DNA of 64,000 nt, from the NCBI RefSeq assembly GCF_027596085.1, contig NC_072452.1, forward strand, positions 8,537,290 to 8,601,289, read 5' to 3'. Source of the stretch: Anoplopoma fimbria (lineage: Eukaryota > Chordata > Actinopteri > Perciformes > Anoplopomatidae). Within the stretch, counting starts at the first letter, position 1. Each line of letters opens with the position of its first letter. The notes beneath the pieces are model-generated. The model was not told the DNA's origin and ran no database searches. It was given only the letters and a program-made list of their open reading frames with translations. Made by a program: the position numbers and the translations under genes. This document shows, piece after piece, positions 48,605-63,686 of the stretch.

Positions 48605-50619
48605 TACACAGCAGTGGCAATAAAGAGATTGTGGAGCCCCCTCTCCTAAATGCATTAGCTCTCTAATCCATGGGACCATTTGCACATCCAATCCTCTGCT
48701 CCTGTACTAATGGGTATCTGGCTGTGAGGGCGGCAGGCTGCTAGTCGACGAAAAACAGGGCCTTCCTACACATGCTATTTTACACCCCATCACCCTCCAA
48801 CCTCCATCTGCATTGGAATACATTACAGGGCGTTATCCATGCAGCGGGATAATGAAGGTTGCTGGAGCGGTTGCGGGGGCCCGTGATTCACATGCTAGCA
48901 TATTTACAGTCCCCTGCCCCCTTATTGAAATCTGCAGAGAAACTCTGCCATCCTTGACCCTCTCGGATCTGACTGAGTGGTCAGCGGTGCTTCCCATCTC
49001 TATCAATATTTAAACAGGCTTTACAAGGACAAAAGAAACACAGAGCGTTCGTCTTCCGCAAAAAAGACTAAGTTACAGCTGAGCAGGAAGACCGGATGAA
49101 ATTGAAATGAAATCAGTGGAAACAATGGATTTAGTAGAATGAAGCCGCATGGATGAGAGGTTCAGGTTTGTCAGATTTTGTTGGGAGGGCGAGGGGGGAA
49201 ATAAAAGGCGGAGAGACAGGCAGATGAAGGGCAGGGGTGGCAGCTAAAGGCACCGAGATATTTGACTGTATAATGAGGGAATAAGTGGCAAATGCTGCTC
49301 GGAGCCAGAGCCGGGGATCAATCACCGTCTCCCTCCCTGCCTCTGTCCCATTCCCTGTGCATATATGCCAATCTCCTCTCCCCTTAACCCCTTCCACTTC
49401 TCTCCCCCCTCTTTCCCGCCGAGTCCAAATGTGACCACTCCGGCTCATATACCTATGGAGAGCATCTCAGAGCAACAACCGTGACCGGAAACCATTCGCT
49501 CTCAAATCGATTCACGTGACCTTGCAAGGGAGTCAATACAGGCACAGTCTGAGATCCCTCACTCAAAGTGCCTCAAGTTTTTCCACTCCAATCCCTCATT
49601 TAATGCTTCCTTCCTCTTCCTCCAGCTTCTTGTTCTCCTCCGCTACCTCACTTCTCTTGCTCATCACACCCCATCTCCCACTCCGCTGGGTAGGAGACCA
49701 GTCACGGCGCGTCTACAGCCCAGCTGCTGTGTGTCAGGCTTGCAGGAAATGCTCAGGGGGGCCCCCAGAATTGGAGAGCGTGTCCTCAATTCTCCTCGAT
49801 TGTATGGACAAAGTGGGTTAAATTAGGCTCCACCAGCCCAAACATAGGGACACGATCACATGGCAATGATATTTTAGTCATGCCCAATTGCTTCGCTTGA
49901 TGTGTGGTAATTGCTTGACCTGGGGATGCCGTCGTAGGGCTACAGGCAGCAAAAACGCTGTCTGCATACAAAGCAGCATGCATGCACACACATGTACACA
50001 TGGGTATTGATATTTGACCATATAGCACAGTTATACTCCACCTTCACTGCAGTTCCCTCATAGATAGAGATTGCAGTCATTGGGTATATCGACCCCTGGA
50101 AAATGTCCCGTTGAAATAGGTTCAAATATTGATTATTTTCCTCCAGTTAATCAGACAAATATGAGATAAAGACAAATCAATACAACATATATTTAAGAGC
50201 CATATAGTTAATCATATTTTGAGATGCATATGGTACAAATAATGGAACAGTTAAACGGTTAATAATCACATTTGTTCGCAAATCACTCAGATACCTTTGA
50301 ACACGAGAGATGCCACTAAATTTGCCCAAAAGATGTGTTTTGTAATGTTTTGTAATGATTTGTGGAATAGTTTGATTTTCTTATTACTTTCTGTACAAAA
50401 ATAGACCATAAACATATATAGTACATCTTCTGTAGTAAGTTTCACGGTGTCTCAGATAGGAGTTGGGGTGGGTGATATGTGGAAAATCCTGTTTGTATGT
50501 AATCTTATATTATTCGCATTAGTTTTGCAGGTATTTGGTCATTAACTTTAAACATTTCGACGTGACGATGTAAAAAGAAAAGGAAAAGTTAAAGGAACAG
50601 CAAAGCTATTACAATTCAC

Positions 50620-50850
50620 CCTTAAGGTGACATGGATGTGTGTATCATATTTCATGGAAATCCATACAATAGTTGCCAGTGGTGCCAGAGGAAAAGCCAA
50701 GGGGTCACCAAAGTAAGTATCATCTGGGGACCAAAAATGTTTGTGCACAATCTCATACCAATCCATTCAATAGCTGTTGAGATATTTCAGCGTGGACCAA
50801 AGTGGTAGATTGACCAACCAACCAATATTGCCATCAATAGAGCTGCTAGC
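50620..50850 (+). repeat. Dispersed repeat with ATTTCATGGAAATCCATACA word
   Basis: Contains catatttcatggaaatccat, atagctgttgagatatttca and gtggaccaaagtggtagatt, matching a repeat 3' end common in teleosts. A second copy lies at about 58975-59075. Confidence 0.6.
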
Positions 50851-53589
50851 TTGGCTAATTAACCCATATTGTCATAAGTAAAGCATTCCCGGTTTACAAT
50901 GTTGCCCACAATGGTTTAATACAGAGATTAAAATGAATAGCTGCCACAATGTTAATCTCTGACAGTGGATAAATCGATATTATCTCTTGACATATACAGT
51001 AGTAGTGCCTAACTCTATGTGAGAGGCACAAAAATATGAAATAGTGGAGCATTTTCACTGCAAAACAGTGGTTTCAGACACATATGTGACAGTCAGTCTT
51101 AAGATTCAACCTGAGGCTGTCTATAGTTCCCTTTATTTCCAGGTTTACTGTATTGTCACTGAATGTCTCAGTCTTGCATGACATATTTAACTATCTTCAG
51201 GACAGGTCAGGGTACTCATAAATGTCATAACAGGCATATGAATGGAACAATACTGTGCTGTGACACATGCTCTATAAAACATTTTATGAAAAAGGTATTT
51301 CAAAGCAATTCAAAGACTGAGTCTTGAAGAGAGTGATGGGACTTGATGTCACTTTCTTCATTTTTGCTGGACAATGATGGATGAAATCACTATGTGAAAT
51401 ATAAACAGTAAAGCCTATTAAGCGGCTGAGCTAATTTAATATGACATCCCTCAGTGACCACAAGCTAACTGAGCTACAAAGTCATCATGGTTATCAGTTT
51501 CACTGCCTGTCCACAGCTTTGAGATCTCCTCAAAGTTATTAAACAAATAGGGATCATTCAGCAGCATGAGATTCTCCCGTCAAACACTCATTGCCTTCCA
51601 TTAGCCATGCAACCCACCCCGGCATTAAGAGGATCTAAACACAAGGGGGTAATAGGATTGCCCTGGCCGTCCATCTGTCAGGGGACTGAGCAGCAGTGAA
51701 CCCCGGGGACGGAGCACCCTGGCCTGGATACACCTGCTTAGTCTGCCCTTTTCTCTCCTCTCTGGAGATATTCATTCAGTAATAAAACATAACCTCTGTG
51801 AGAGTAAAACGCACCCATTCAAGTGCATAAATGCCAAACGGAGTGAGTAAAATGCTGAAAGAAATACGTGCTCTGTTAGAGTTTATAACCTTCTGGCTTT
51901 ACATATTATAAAACGCAGCTACTGTTCTGTTAATAGAGTACAGATGGAGATGCATGGCAGTAGCTGGTGAATGAGGAGAGAGCGGGAGACAGGGTGGGGG
52001 AGGAACACAGGAGAGCGGAGGGGCCTGAGAGAGGGGAAGGAGAGAAAGATAAAAAGATGGATGTATAGTTTTGGTAGAGGGCATTAAATCAAGCCTAGAG
52101 GCTGTCCCGAAATCAGCGGGCTTTACTCTTGGTGTCATTCCAATTACATCATTCTTCAGACCAGCAGGATTGGATTTTCTGTTTCCCCCTGACTCTCTTT
52201 TCCCCTCCCCCAGCCTTCCCCCTCTCTCTACCTCCCTTGATAATTAATTAATTGAAAAGAATGCATGTACAATGATTAGTTCAGGACAGAGCAGTTGGGA
52301 TGAACATTAATCAACTGAAATGATTTTGTTTGCGGCTACACAGCACGGACACACCTCTAGGGTACACTGACGTACACACCACCAACATGGATGTCTTTAT
52401 AAGCAGGTGCCCGATCACAAAACACTCACACTTATGATTGTTTCTGCTGTATTACAATTTTATAAGCAGAAAATCATAGGAAAGATTAGCAGAAAGCTGA
52501 AGAAGCAGGAACATGTAGCAGATTGCAGTTTTGTGAATATACAGTCTGGTCTCGCTGAGAGGAAATGATGCCACTTAACAGAAAATCATTGCATTGTACC
52601 TCTCTGGTTGCTAGGAAACTGCTATTGAACTGGCATTGCAATGCAGCACAACAGCTGTCTACATAATTGGACAATTAAGATCTTAAAATGTCATTATTTT
52701 GGTCATATTCATCTCAATGAAGGTTCAAGCGCGTCCCAACACGTTTTCTACCAGTTGGGTTAATGGGCCGAACATGGGGAGTTCATGTTCGGGGAGTGAA
52801 GCTGGATTTCATTAGGGAAATGATCAGTGATGCATTAAGGGCAAGAATACAGAAATACAACAAAGTGTGGTATCGTTCGTGCTGCTTGGAAAGCTTGGGC
52901 AGACACTGTGTCTGTGGTTAAGTATGCCAAATTTGTCCTACAGCACTTTCCTCTCTGTGGACAGATGAAAGAACCGGCAAGAAGAAAGTAGGTTAAGCAG
53001 GTTAGTGAGCGACTACAAAGCCACCTCCCCATACTTGACCAGGGATCCATGCACAGCTTATGTTCAGGACCGCAGACAGCTCTTCACAGAGCAGACGCTG
53101 AGGCAAACAGAAAATGGGTTAAAGGGGAATTCCACTCAAAAAATGATATTAATATTTTATAATATAGCACAGCTCAGTTTTAACTGCTTCATTGACTTGA
53201 GAACGATTATATAAAATCACGGGAAAACTCATTAATGGGATGTTGTAACAGCACCCATAAGAATCCATAGGAGCTTTTACCATTCATAGCTATAAGCCCT
53301 GCATTAAAATAAAACTAATTTAATATCTTATCTTAAACAGAAGCTCATTAAATGGCACTATCAGTGTCAGGCAGTGGACCAATTCCAAAAGTCACATCGT
53401 TTCAAATGCGATGCTGGGTGAGACACGACATTGTCTTTATATGTAGATATAGGTATTACTGTCAGTAATCATTGTAATAGCACAGTAACATTTTTAAATA
53501 TAAAAAAAAGAAATCTCTTTAAATAATTTTGTATTAGCCACATGTCATATGACTGTAGACTGAAACAAAATCCATGGTCTGTGCAAATT

Positions 53590-53770
53590 TTTTTAGCTAA
53601 ATGCTAACATGCTCACAATTAAATTATGTCTTTACAGATACCATATTAGCATGCTAACATTTGTCTATGGCGCACACAAAGCACAGATGAGGATGATGGA
53701 CGCGTCATTAGAATTTCAGTTAATTTGGCCATAAACCATGACGATGACTTTCAAATACAATTCAATACAC
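53590..53770. repeat. Dispersed repeat with GCTAACATGCTCA word
   Basis: Contains aaatgctaacatgctcac and attagcatgctaacattt, related to pieces at 38318-38455 and 58735-58860. Confidence 0.5.
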
Positions 53771-55469
53771 AATTTAAATACTGAACAGTTGACACACAGT
53801 AAAATCATCTTGTTCTTTACCATCCATAGGCTCTGGCTATACTCACAAGATAGATACATTCTATTCAACAAGATGTAATGGTGCTAATGAGAACAGCAGC
53901 AGTGTGGATCTGACCACACATCTGAACACATTCAGTGCCAGAGAGAGTTCAGTTGTGTTCCAACCAGACCCTTGTGACAACAGAACATGTTCTCTGTGCA
54001 CTTCGGCTCAAGACCCCCACACACACACAATTAAACACAAGCACACACAGCTTTATTACAAAAGTCCTCACACGCACTCCGTCAACAACAAAGACAAACA
54101 CATGCAAGCGTGTCACACTTAGAGGCTGTAATCTCCAGGAAAATCCCATTTGGCAGAGCAGCTGCCGGCGTGGATCACAGATAGACTGTCGCCGTGGTGC
54201 CCACAGGGTGGCAAGCTGTCCCTCCACGCTATTCAACTAGACACACTCACAGACACATTTAAAGGAGAGCTTAAGGTGGGATCAGGCCCTACCACTGTGA
54301 TGATAAATTCATGCAACTGGTTTTAATAGAAACATGTCGCCTGGCTCACCCAGACAGTTTCTCATTTGAAAAGGGCTTAATTTTTATTGCTCAATATATT
54401 GATCAGGCAGGAGGGTTCTCTGTTGCAAAGTAGCCTCAGGCACTCACCATTTCTGACACATGTGAGGAGAGTGACTGGAAAAAGTGGTCTGTCCATCTAT
54501 GTGTTTATTGTGCTGGCTGTGTCAAAAACACTTTGTGAGATAATACACAGGAAATATGAAACAATGAAATAACATGCAATGTAAAGTATTAATATCTAAA
54601 GATATCTAATGTCTTCTCATGTCATCTACATTATGAAATATACAAATGTGTAGTATAAAGTTAATCCATCTATGTATCTATGCTTTATATGGTACTGTAT
54701 ACATACATACACATAGAAAAAATGAAATTGAGCTTATTGACATGAACAACTTCTCTTTGGCATTTATAGAGCTGATCTTAGAGCACCACCATCTGGCAAA
54801 ATGGAATATTACATGTTTAAACCTGGGTAATATGATCAACATACTGTATATGTTGAATGAAAGACATGTATTAACCTTGTCCAAGAGCTAGCTGTCAGCA
54901 TGTCAAATTTACAGAACTATTAACAACCTATCATGGTTCCTGTCTTTGTTTGGATTCAATTAAAACTACATTTAAGGGTTAGGCGTATTAGGTAAACTCC
55001 CGAGAGGCAATGCAAAGTATAGAACTCCAAAATCACTGGACTTTTGGGGCAGATACCAATGTGGATATGCAAGATAAAGTGCTGGTAAACAATATAATCT
55101 ATGCATTTACAACACATAATTGCTCTCAATTTTGGTTATAAAAGAGTTGGGGCAACAATATGTACTGAGGCAGAATCTTTATTTGACTGATATTGGGATG
55201 TTGGAGCACCGAAGGGACTTTTGTACTAAAAATTCTGTAACCTTTTGACTACTGCAAAGTCATCATGTTTGCAATATACAGCAGGAACAGTAACAACAAC
55301 ACTTGAAAAACCCTTATTGCATGTCTTTGCCCTTCTCTCTCCAATACCATAAAAGGCTGAAACTGAACGTATCTGAGATAAATAAATATCAGCTGTAATA
55401 CAGTCTGCTCTCTGGTTATTGGTCGGACTCTAATGGAATGTCCCCAAAAATAGACTATTCTCTCTCTGT

Positions 55470-55602
<133 letters not shown>

Positions 55603-58600
55603 GGACAAGTCTCAGTTCACATTTCAATCAATGCAAAAATAACTTTTTTTCTGCATCCAAAGACAATCATTAGCCATTATGTCATACATGAAGTACCACC
55701 AGAGGAGGATGCAAAGAGGGTTCCTTTTATGTATGTGGAAAACAAGCTCACGTTTGTGTATGTGTCCTGAGAGAGCAATTTAGATGTGCTCTCCCTGCAT
55801 GTGATGTGACAGCATCAATATGGGGATCCATATTATGTTTACCCCTGGCCTAAGACACCAAGCAGAACTAATTTCACTGACAACAACCTGCCAGCTGAGG
55901 GCCTACAGGAGAGCTCTGAGCTGAACAATCTGTGGGAGGTGGAGATGTGGGTATGTGAGTATTCAACACAGACGCATGACGTCGTACACGTGGGCACACG
56001 GGAGAGCAGATGAACGCATGTACATTTCTGAGGGGAGCGGTGATAAGGAGGCGCCCATCTCCTCAGACGGACGAGCCAGTGAAGCAGCCAGAAAAAGGAG
56101 GCGGGGAGTCGCGCTGGGAGTTGTGCTCTACAGACACGCTTCAGTAATCATACAGTGAGCAAGCAGACAGAGGGGATGTTTCTTTATGAAACAGCCATTT
56201 CCACCTTGCCAAGCCTCTCTCTGGTGCAAATCCAGCTCCTGGAACCGAACCACGGTGCTTCACATCAAGAGCTTTTTCATCAGACGATCACAAATGAACC
56301 ACTTTTTTTTCCTACCTGTTGCCTAGTCATTCATCGTTATCCCTCCATGTCGAATGTAAAATAGAACAATTTGACGGACTGGATTCTGATGTCACACACA
56401 CACATGCACAGACAAATCTCACAGTGAATGGTTTAAGTTTGGGGTAAACAGTAAACAGCCCCTGTGCCAGGACAGCTTGGCCTGGCAGCACACCGTCAAT
56501 ACTAATGACATCAGGATACAAAGTATCACTATGGAAACCTGGAGGCTCTGGCCCTATCCCACACCCCTCTGTACTACCGGAAGGCTGGGAGGAAAAAAAG
56601 GTCCAACCGGGGTGAAGAAAAAGAGAGTGAAAGTTACAAAAACCTAGAAGATGGAGCAAAAGGAAGGATGTAGTGAATGAGAGTCAGAAAGATGAAGAGG
56701 GGGAAGACAGTGGTGAGCCAAAATGTCAGGGAGAGAAAGAGAGTGTGCCGGTGTGATGTGGGGTTCAGACGCATTTCGTTGGTCGAGGCTGGTTAGGAGC
56801 CAGGGCCGAGTGCTTGGTATGAAAACAGGAAGAGCAGTGTGCCGCAGCCAAGCCTGTGATTCAACTCTGCCGGAAAAGAGCTCCTTTCCCCCCCCAAATC
56901 TGCACTCTCATCTTCTCCCCTCCCCCTGAGTCCATCACCCCATCCATCACGCTCTCTATTCTACCGCCTGACCGCCTCTCTTAGACTCAGCGACACTTTC
57001 AAACAGGCCAGATGGGCTCAATGAAATATACTCAAATGTCTGCAGCAGTCTAAATCTCCGTAATGATACTGCTCTCCTGAGCTGCTTTTTTTCCCGAGTA
57101 CAGTTTGCCAAAGTGTGTACTACAAAACCAGCTTAGCACAATGTCACTTTGAGCAGGCCTGGTATGAGGCGATGTGTAGGTCATTACAAACCTTGTAAAA
57201 AAACGTAATGCCTCTCGTGATAGATTGGCCTGGCCGTGTCCCTCAAAAACATCTACTGTAAGTAATTTCCAAGCATTAAATTGGCTGCTGGTGGGAAACC
57301 TAATTTAGGCTCAGTGTTGTACTTTGTCACACATCAGGCCTCCAAACACAATTTATGCTAGGTGGGTCACAGAGCCATTTGGTCAGATCAATGGGAGCTA
57401 ATCACTGAGAGCCAAGGTTGAGAACAAACTGAACAAAGCACATTTTATATAACAGAATGGGAACAAAGCTCTACTTATCGACTCATTTTAAAGTTAGAAT
57501 AAGACTAAGGCTGTTAGAGCTCATTTCATGCCAGGTTATTGTTATACTGAGGAACCATATTTTATCAACCTTCAGTAGCCAATCATTAATTAGCTGCACA
57601 TAATCTGGCACTCTAAAATCACAATTATTTTCTAACTTTTTATATATATTAATTTTAATGGTTGTTGTGGGTGTTTAATGTTGATGGATAATAATATTTA
57701 GTCTGGATGATATTTCAGATGATCTGGTTTTTCAACAAAACGCACAAAGACGAAGATCTTCAAAGTATTTATTAGAATTATTAGATTTCATTTGTGATGG
57801 AAAGTGACAAAAATCTGAACTTTTTTAATTTCTTATATATTTTCTTCTTGGCATCTGACTGAAATTAGCACAGGGGTCTCTGTCTCTCGAGCCTGCCTGT
57901 GAATATGTTGAGTACTGATCCCACAGAGTCTCATTTAGTCAGGGCTGCATAGTCCCACTGGAGAAGAGGGAGAATCTAGAGTATGGCAACAATATCAGTG
58001 GTGGGATTTTAAACCTAGTTAAATTCCAGTGAGACAAAGCTGGTCAACAGGGCTCCTTGCCAAATCCATTTGTTCAATTTAATGAAGTTGTCAGATGCTA
58101 TCTTTAAAGTTGTGTTTGCGAGCCACACACCTAGGCCTGATGTTTTTAATCATCACAGCTTGTAAAATTCACGTGTACAAAATTAATCTTTGAGGCATGG
58201 GCCTGAATTCTAAACTACAAAGACCATGCCTTCAATACTATGGAAATATGAAATGAAATTGAGTTGAATGGCTGTAGTAGATACATAGTGCTGTTGTGAA
58301 GAGCCGGTCTGCAGGGAGAGCAGAAAGTGGAAGGACCATGGTGGATGACAACCTTAATATATGGGATTGAGTTCAGGTGTGAGACCTTTGCACTAACTGC
58401 AGCAGAACCAAACAATTGTTTGTCTGAGCGGGAATGTGAGTTTCATTGCTTTTAGTACTATTTTTGTTTGCTGTACCTTGATGCTTGAGATACTACATAT
58501 GTTAAGACAGAATGATTGCACATTGTGGTAATTCTTGTCAGTTGTAGCCTAGCCGGATATTTGCTCCCTATGTATTAAATGTAGAGTATGGTGATAATTA

Positions 58601-58734
58601 ATATTCCCTGTTTAGATAAACTCTAGCAGGGATTGTGCCAGCTTCACCTGTCCATGCGTAAAATAAATCTTCCGATGTTTCATTTTGGCTTACCGCACCT
58701 CCATCACAGTAATCAGTGGTGCTTTGATTTAAAT

Positions 58735-59075
58735 GCAACATGCTCAAAATGATCATGCTAACATGCTGTTTTGTTTAATGTATGTTTGCTATGACCGCAA
58801 TCTGAGTTTAGCGTGTTAGCGTGTCAAAATGAGCTAATTAGCAGTACAGCTTAAGATGACTGTAGTCAGCTTTATAGGCATTGGGCATAAACCAAAGCAT
58901 TGGACACAATACAACTCCAATCCATGATGGATGGCATAGAAAAGTCAGGGGATCAACAAATTTATTACAATTAATTATAGTGGGGCCATGAAGTCTGTAC
59001 GATATTCCATAGCAATACATCAAATAGTTGTTAAGATATTTTAGTCTGGACTAGAGTGGTGGATGAACTGATTCT
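58735..59075 (+). repeat. Longer copy of the dispersed GCTAACATGC / TTGTTAAGATATTTTAGTCT repeat
   Basis: Starts with atgctcaaaatgatcatgc and taacatgctgtt and ends with atcaaatagttgttaagata and tctggactagagtggtgga. It joins the front words seen at 53.6 kb with the end words seen at 50.6 kb, showing these are parts of one family. Confidence 0.6.
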
Positions 59076-61048
59076 TTTCCATCTCTGTTAAAATAATCTA
59101 CATTGTTAAGTCATGCATGATTGTTTGCATACAGTATAGCTGGAATGCATACAGATTAGAGTTCATGATTTAAACTATTTCTTACCAAAAAAGGAGCTGT
59201 AAATGGAAGCTTGGTAAAAGAGAAGTTGTGTAATCTGTGACGATATGAAACTGTATAGATGTTTTTGGGTATAGGCATCACTTCCTGAATCTTACAGGTG
59301 GTTTATCGTCTATTATACTGTCTTAGACCTGATGACTAATAAGGTTCACACAGGGGAACATCACCAGCTTACTGCATAACAATACCGGCTAATAAGAAAG
59401 GTAAGGCTCGCAGTGTGAATCAGTATAAATGTGCTGCCTAGATGCGGTTTATCACAAATTGTGACTTAAACTAGAGAAGCACATCAATATAAAAAGATGA
59501 GACAGACTGAGACATGGTTTGCAGATGTATGACTCATGTGCCATCCATCCATTCAGAGTTGTGTTATACTGTGTGTGCGCACAGGGCTAAGGGGTGTCAG
59601 AGACAGACTGGTACTTCATGTACTGCTGCCGTCTCATACAGTAGCATTAGGCTACATTATTTATCCAGTGCCATTACTTTTGTGTAGAACACCATTCAGA
59701 AAGAACAGTAAAAGGACTGATGTAGCATCTCTAGTCTCTCACACGCCACTGTACTCTGCCCATGATGCTGATGACAGACAGAAAAACTCATGAACAACTT
59801 TCTATCTATAGCCATCTTTGCTCCAGACTGTTTTGGTCTGATCCCTGCTCCGTATCGACCCCAATACTCAGGTTATCCTGCGCAAACAGGGCTGTGATGA
59901 CTCTGCAACAAAGGACGGCTATTTTCAGAGGGATATTGAAAAATTATGCTGGGAAACTATAAAAGGGCAACTAAAGCGAGACCTAATTGGATCACAGCCA
60001 TTGCCCCTGTGGGTACGGTTGGGTTTCTACAGACAACTGGGATAAACCCCCCAGCAGATCTGTTTCTCCAGTCTCCTGAAGGCACATGACATGCTATACC
60101 TCTATCTGCTACACTTGTTCTTGATCAGGAACATCCTGCATCATATTCCCAACTTAAGTGTTACATCTGGGAGCTTCCCAGTACAAACACAGTTCTCACT
60201 TGTATCCGCAAATGTTACTAATTCATTCTCTCACCCAAAAAAGCCTCGTAGACTTTATCAATGCCCCCTTCTCTCTTTAGCCTTTACTTTGCATGGAATA
60301 TGGACAAATGTTGTTGAGGCGTGGATCACAACCTTTTGAGCTCTATAGCCATGGGGACTGTGTAGTTGGCCTATCATAACTATCTTATTGGTTATCAGTA
60401 ATTAAAAATCAACCTAACACCAATTTGTAATCAATTTGTTTTCCTCCTAAACACAGAGGCCAAAACAGTTGAGCTACTCCCTCAATCTTCTTTTATCTTT
60501 CTGTTGCATTATTTCAAATATGTATAGTTGCTGTTACACTTTGTTTTATTATCTCCAGCACCATTTGTTCTTATCCACTCTATATCCTCTCTGCCGCTGC
60601 TGCAGAAACTCATTAAAGTTTCATCCAAGTTTTAGTCTGTTCTTTGAAATTCACACAACTTAAAAAGGCTGAGATACAAACGATAAAAGCTTTACATCCG
60701 TGTGTCACCTGGGTGTGCTGAGCACTTGTTATACCTGAGACTGTGTTAGTCTAATTCTGATCATTTAGGTTTTATATGAAAAGTAAGAATAGAGATCACC
60801 ATAGAAGCAAAGAACCTCCAACGATTGTTCCCTCTAAACTAATAGGTTGGTTCACCACATCTAAGAAGTCATCACATTGAAATAATATTCTGTCAGTTGC
60901 TTTATATTCCATTGCTGCATTATTTTTTTAAAGGCGATAAATACAAGATGCTGTTCAGGATTTAATGAAAGGCTTTTATTGCACCAGCGCAAACCTGTCT
61001 CACTCATCCCATCAGGATCCTTTATGAAAACCACAGAGACAGATGGGT

Positions 61049-61081
61049 AGAGAGAGAGAGCGAGAGAGAGAGAGAGAGAGG
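61049..61081 (+). repeat. (AG)n tract
   Basis: AG/GA dinucleotides with one C interruption. Confidence 0.9.
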
Positions 61082-63646
61082 AAGCCCATCCTGATCTATA
61101 TATATACCCCAATCCCAATAGTAGTCTCTCTCTCTGTACTGCAGCCTGCCAGCCGGAGTAAAGGCCCACTAGACCGGCTCGATAAGGAGCCTCTTTGTCT
61201 GCCTCTGTAGCTCCCAACAGGAATATAGTTGATGGCTTATGACACAAGGGGCTTGAACACTGAGGCTCACCGTTGAGTTACAGGCCACAGGTGAAAAGTT
61301 TGCGCTGGTTCTACTGTATTGTGAAACGGTGATAAAGGAGGGAATGAGACTTGCGTCACAGTGTTTGCTGTAATGAAACACCGCCTCCTGCGTTGGCTGT
61401 AGGTGTGAAGGGAGTCTCAGTGATACTATACTGATGCTTCTTTCCTTGTTTTCGTGTAGGCTTACTGTGGAGACCTGGCAGGAAGTGTTTAAGGTAAAGT
61501 GAGACTGCAGATAAGTGCTGTGTGAGAAAGCGGACGGTCTGTTATGATGTTTTCGTCTCGCAGTGTTAGAGAACGTGCCGTTCATATCTGTTCTCAGACT
61601 CCTGAGGTCCAACTAGTGGGATTCAGAGGACACGGTTTAGCCCATTTTACTGCTCACCAGCAGGACATGGTTATATTATGGTTTTTATATGGTTATAATG
61701 AATGGATGGATTGATAAGGCATAGCTGTTAGCAAACAGTTGGCTATTTACACAACCGGCAGCAAAAACTTTAGAAAAGTATAAATATAATGTTGCACTAT
61801 GTTAACCAGGTTGTTGCTAACTTGGTTAGTTGCCGGTCAGAAAACATAAATAATTAACTGACAGATGCTTAAGTCCTCCATAGAGCTCCGGGTGATGGCA
61901 CATCATGTGATAATTCTTTATATGTTTGTCACTACAAAGGAAACCTTTTATATTACACATAGTTATTGATCTTATGTAAATATAACATGATTGATTCATG
62001 CAGCTTTAAACTTTACTGCATTACAACAATGTGGCTTAGTTTATATGAAAGCTACAAGTATGCCGATCAGCCAACGTGCTTCATGTAAGTCCTTGAAATA
62101 CTGTCTTACAATAACCCTTTTTCATCAATGCAAAAAGAAATACGTTTTAGAAATGTATGAATAAATATCAAAATACAAAAACAGAAACACATTTCTCATT
62201 TTGTCATTCTACTTTTTGAAGGGAACCCTGTTTTCTTCCAACTACACCACAAGCTCTGCTGCAGAAGTCCTGAGGCAAGTAGGCATTAAAGCGTCTTGCT
62301 CTAGGGCACTTCAGCAGAGCAGATGTTTGTCGTCACAAGAGCTTGTGCATGTGTGTTCCACTTTAGAGAAGCTACTTGCCATGAAGAGTACTATTCCGCC
62401 TGTGAAAGCAGTTGTATAATATTTACTGTGGCTATGGAGACACTATCTAAAGTCTGAGGAAATAGCCCTAGTGATGTCATTGTGATGTCATCTCAGCTTG
62501 GGCAACTTAACAGCCTAACAAAAGACACTATTGAGTTGCATTATGGTAAAAGTAGGGTCCAGTGTTTTTCAGAGCTTGTCCCATGCTACAGATTAAAAGT
62601 CAGGATAACCTCTGCTTCAATTTAATAATCCTTTTTTTGCAAGTCAACCAACTTTTAGGAAGTGCTAAACTACAACAGGAATAGCCAACCCCTTTCAGGA
62701 TATCCTCCTTTCTCAACGTGTTACTTTGCTTATCAGGGTGTTAAAGTATAAAGAGGAGGACCGCGTTGAACTGACAACTTCCCTCCGTCTCTCTCTCTCT
62801 GGTATCCTTTTTAGCACCCTTTTGTTCAGTGTTCTCCCATCTTTCTACTCTCTGCAAAGAAAAGCTGACCAAACTGAAACAGAACTGTCACGTGTACGAG
62901 TGTGTGGGTGCCTTATGTGTGTGTGTGGGTGTATGTAGGGTGTTTGTCCCCGGCGGCATGTGAGAACGGGACGACTACAAGGAGTGTGTTCTGAGCTGTG
63001 AAGTGGGTGTCTGTCAGGATAACAACAACACAGCAGGATGTATGATAACAGTGCACATACACACCAGCATACGCTGTGTTTCCTCACACACAAAACTCCT
63101 CAACTCAATGTCATGCTTTGACTAAATGCCGACAGAAGTCCCCCGAAGGCGCTGCCATGACAATCTCACTGTTCTTCTTATAAATAATACATCCGTGTAA
63201 AACTGCAAAATGCAAAGACACAAGACAATTGTCAACTATAGCACTTAATCAGAGACTTTCCTGTCACACACCTAATCTTAAATATTCACAACTCTATTCT
63301 GCTTTTCCCTCTCTCACTCACACAGATAGTGTATCAAAGAGTTGCCCTTAGACACTACAGAAACAGGAAGGAGGAAGAGGAGGAAGCTGAAGAAGGACTG
63401 GCTGCATTGATTGATGGCAGTGTGAGATGTGGCGAGTTGTCAGTTGGGGACTCTTATTTTATTCCCTTAGAGCAGAAGGAAGACTTGCATACAAACACAC
63501 CCCCATCAGAAACCTTTAAGACTTAATCCATCACACCAGAACTGACAGATCGATGTGAAATGGGGGGAAAAAAAGAAACCAGGGGACAAAGGAGCAGAAA
63601 AAAATACATAAAAAAACACACAAGGACTCAAACTTACCCAGGGACC

Positions 63647-63649
<3 letters not shown>

Positions 63650-63684
<35 letters not shown>
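63650..63684 (+). repeat. (AC)17 microsatellite
   Basis: Pure AC run of 35 bases near the right edge of the window. Confidence 0.95.

Positions 63685-63686
<2 letters not shown>

Noticed and set aside
62201..62419. 72-codon frame with TSSAAEVLRQVGIKASCSRA
   Set aside because: The DNA resembles a dispersed fish repeat word (agggcacttcagcagagcag) and lacks splice or family support.
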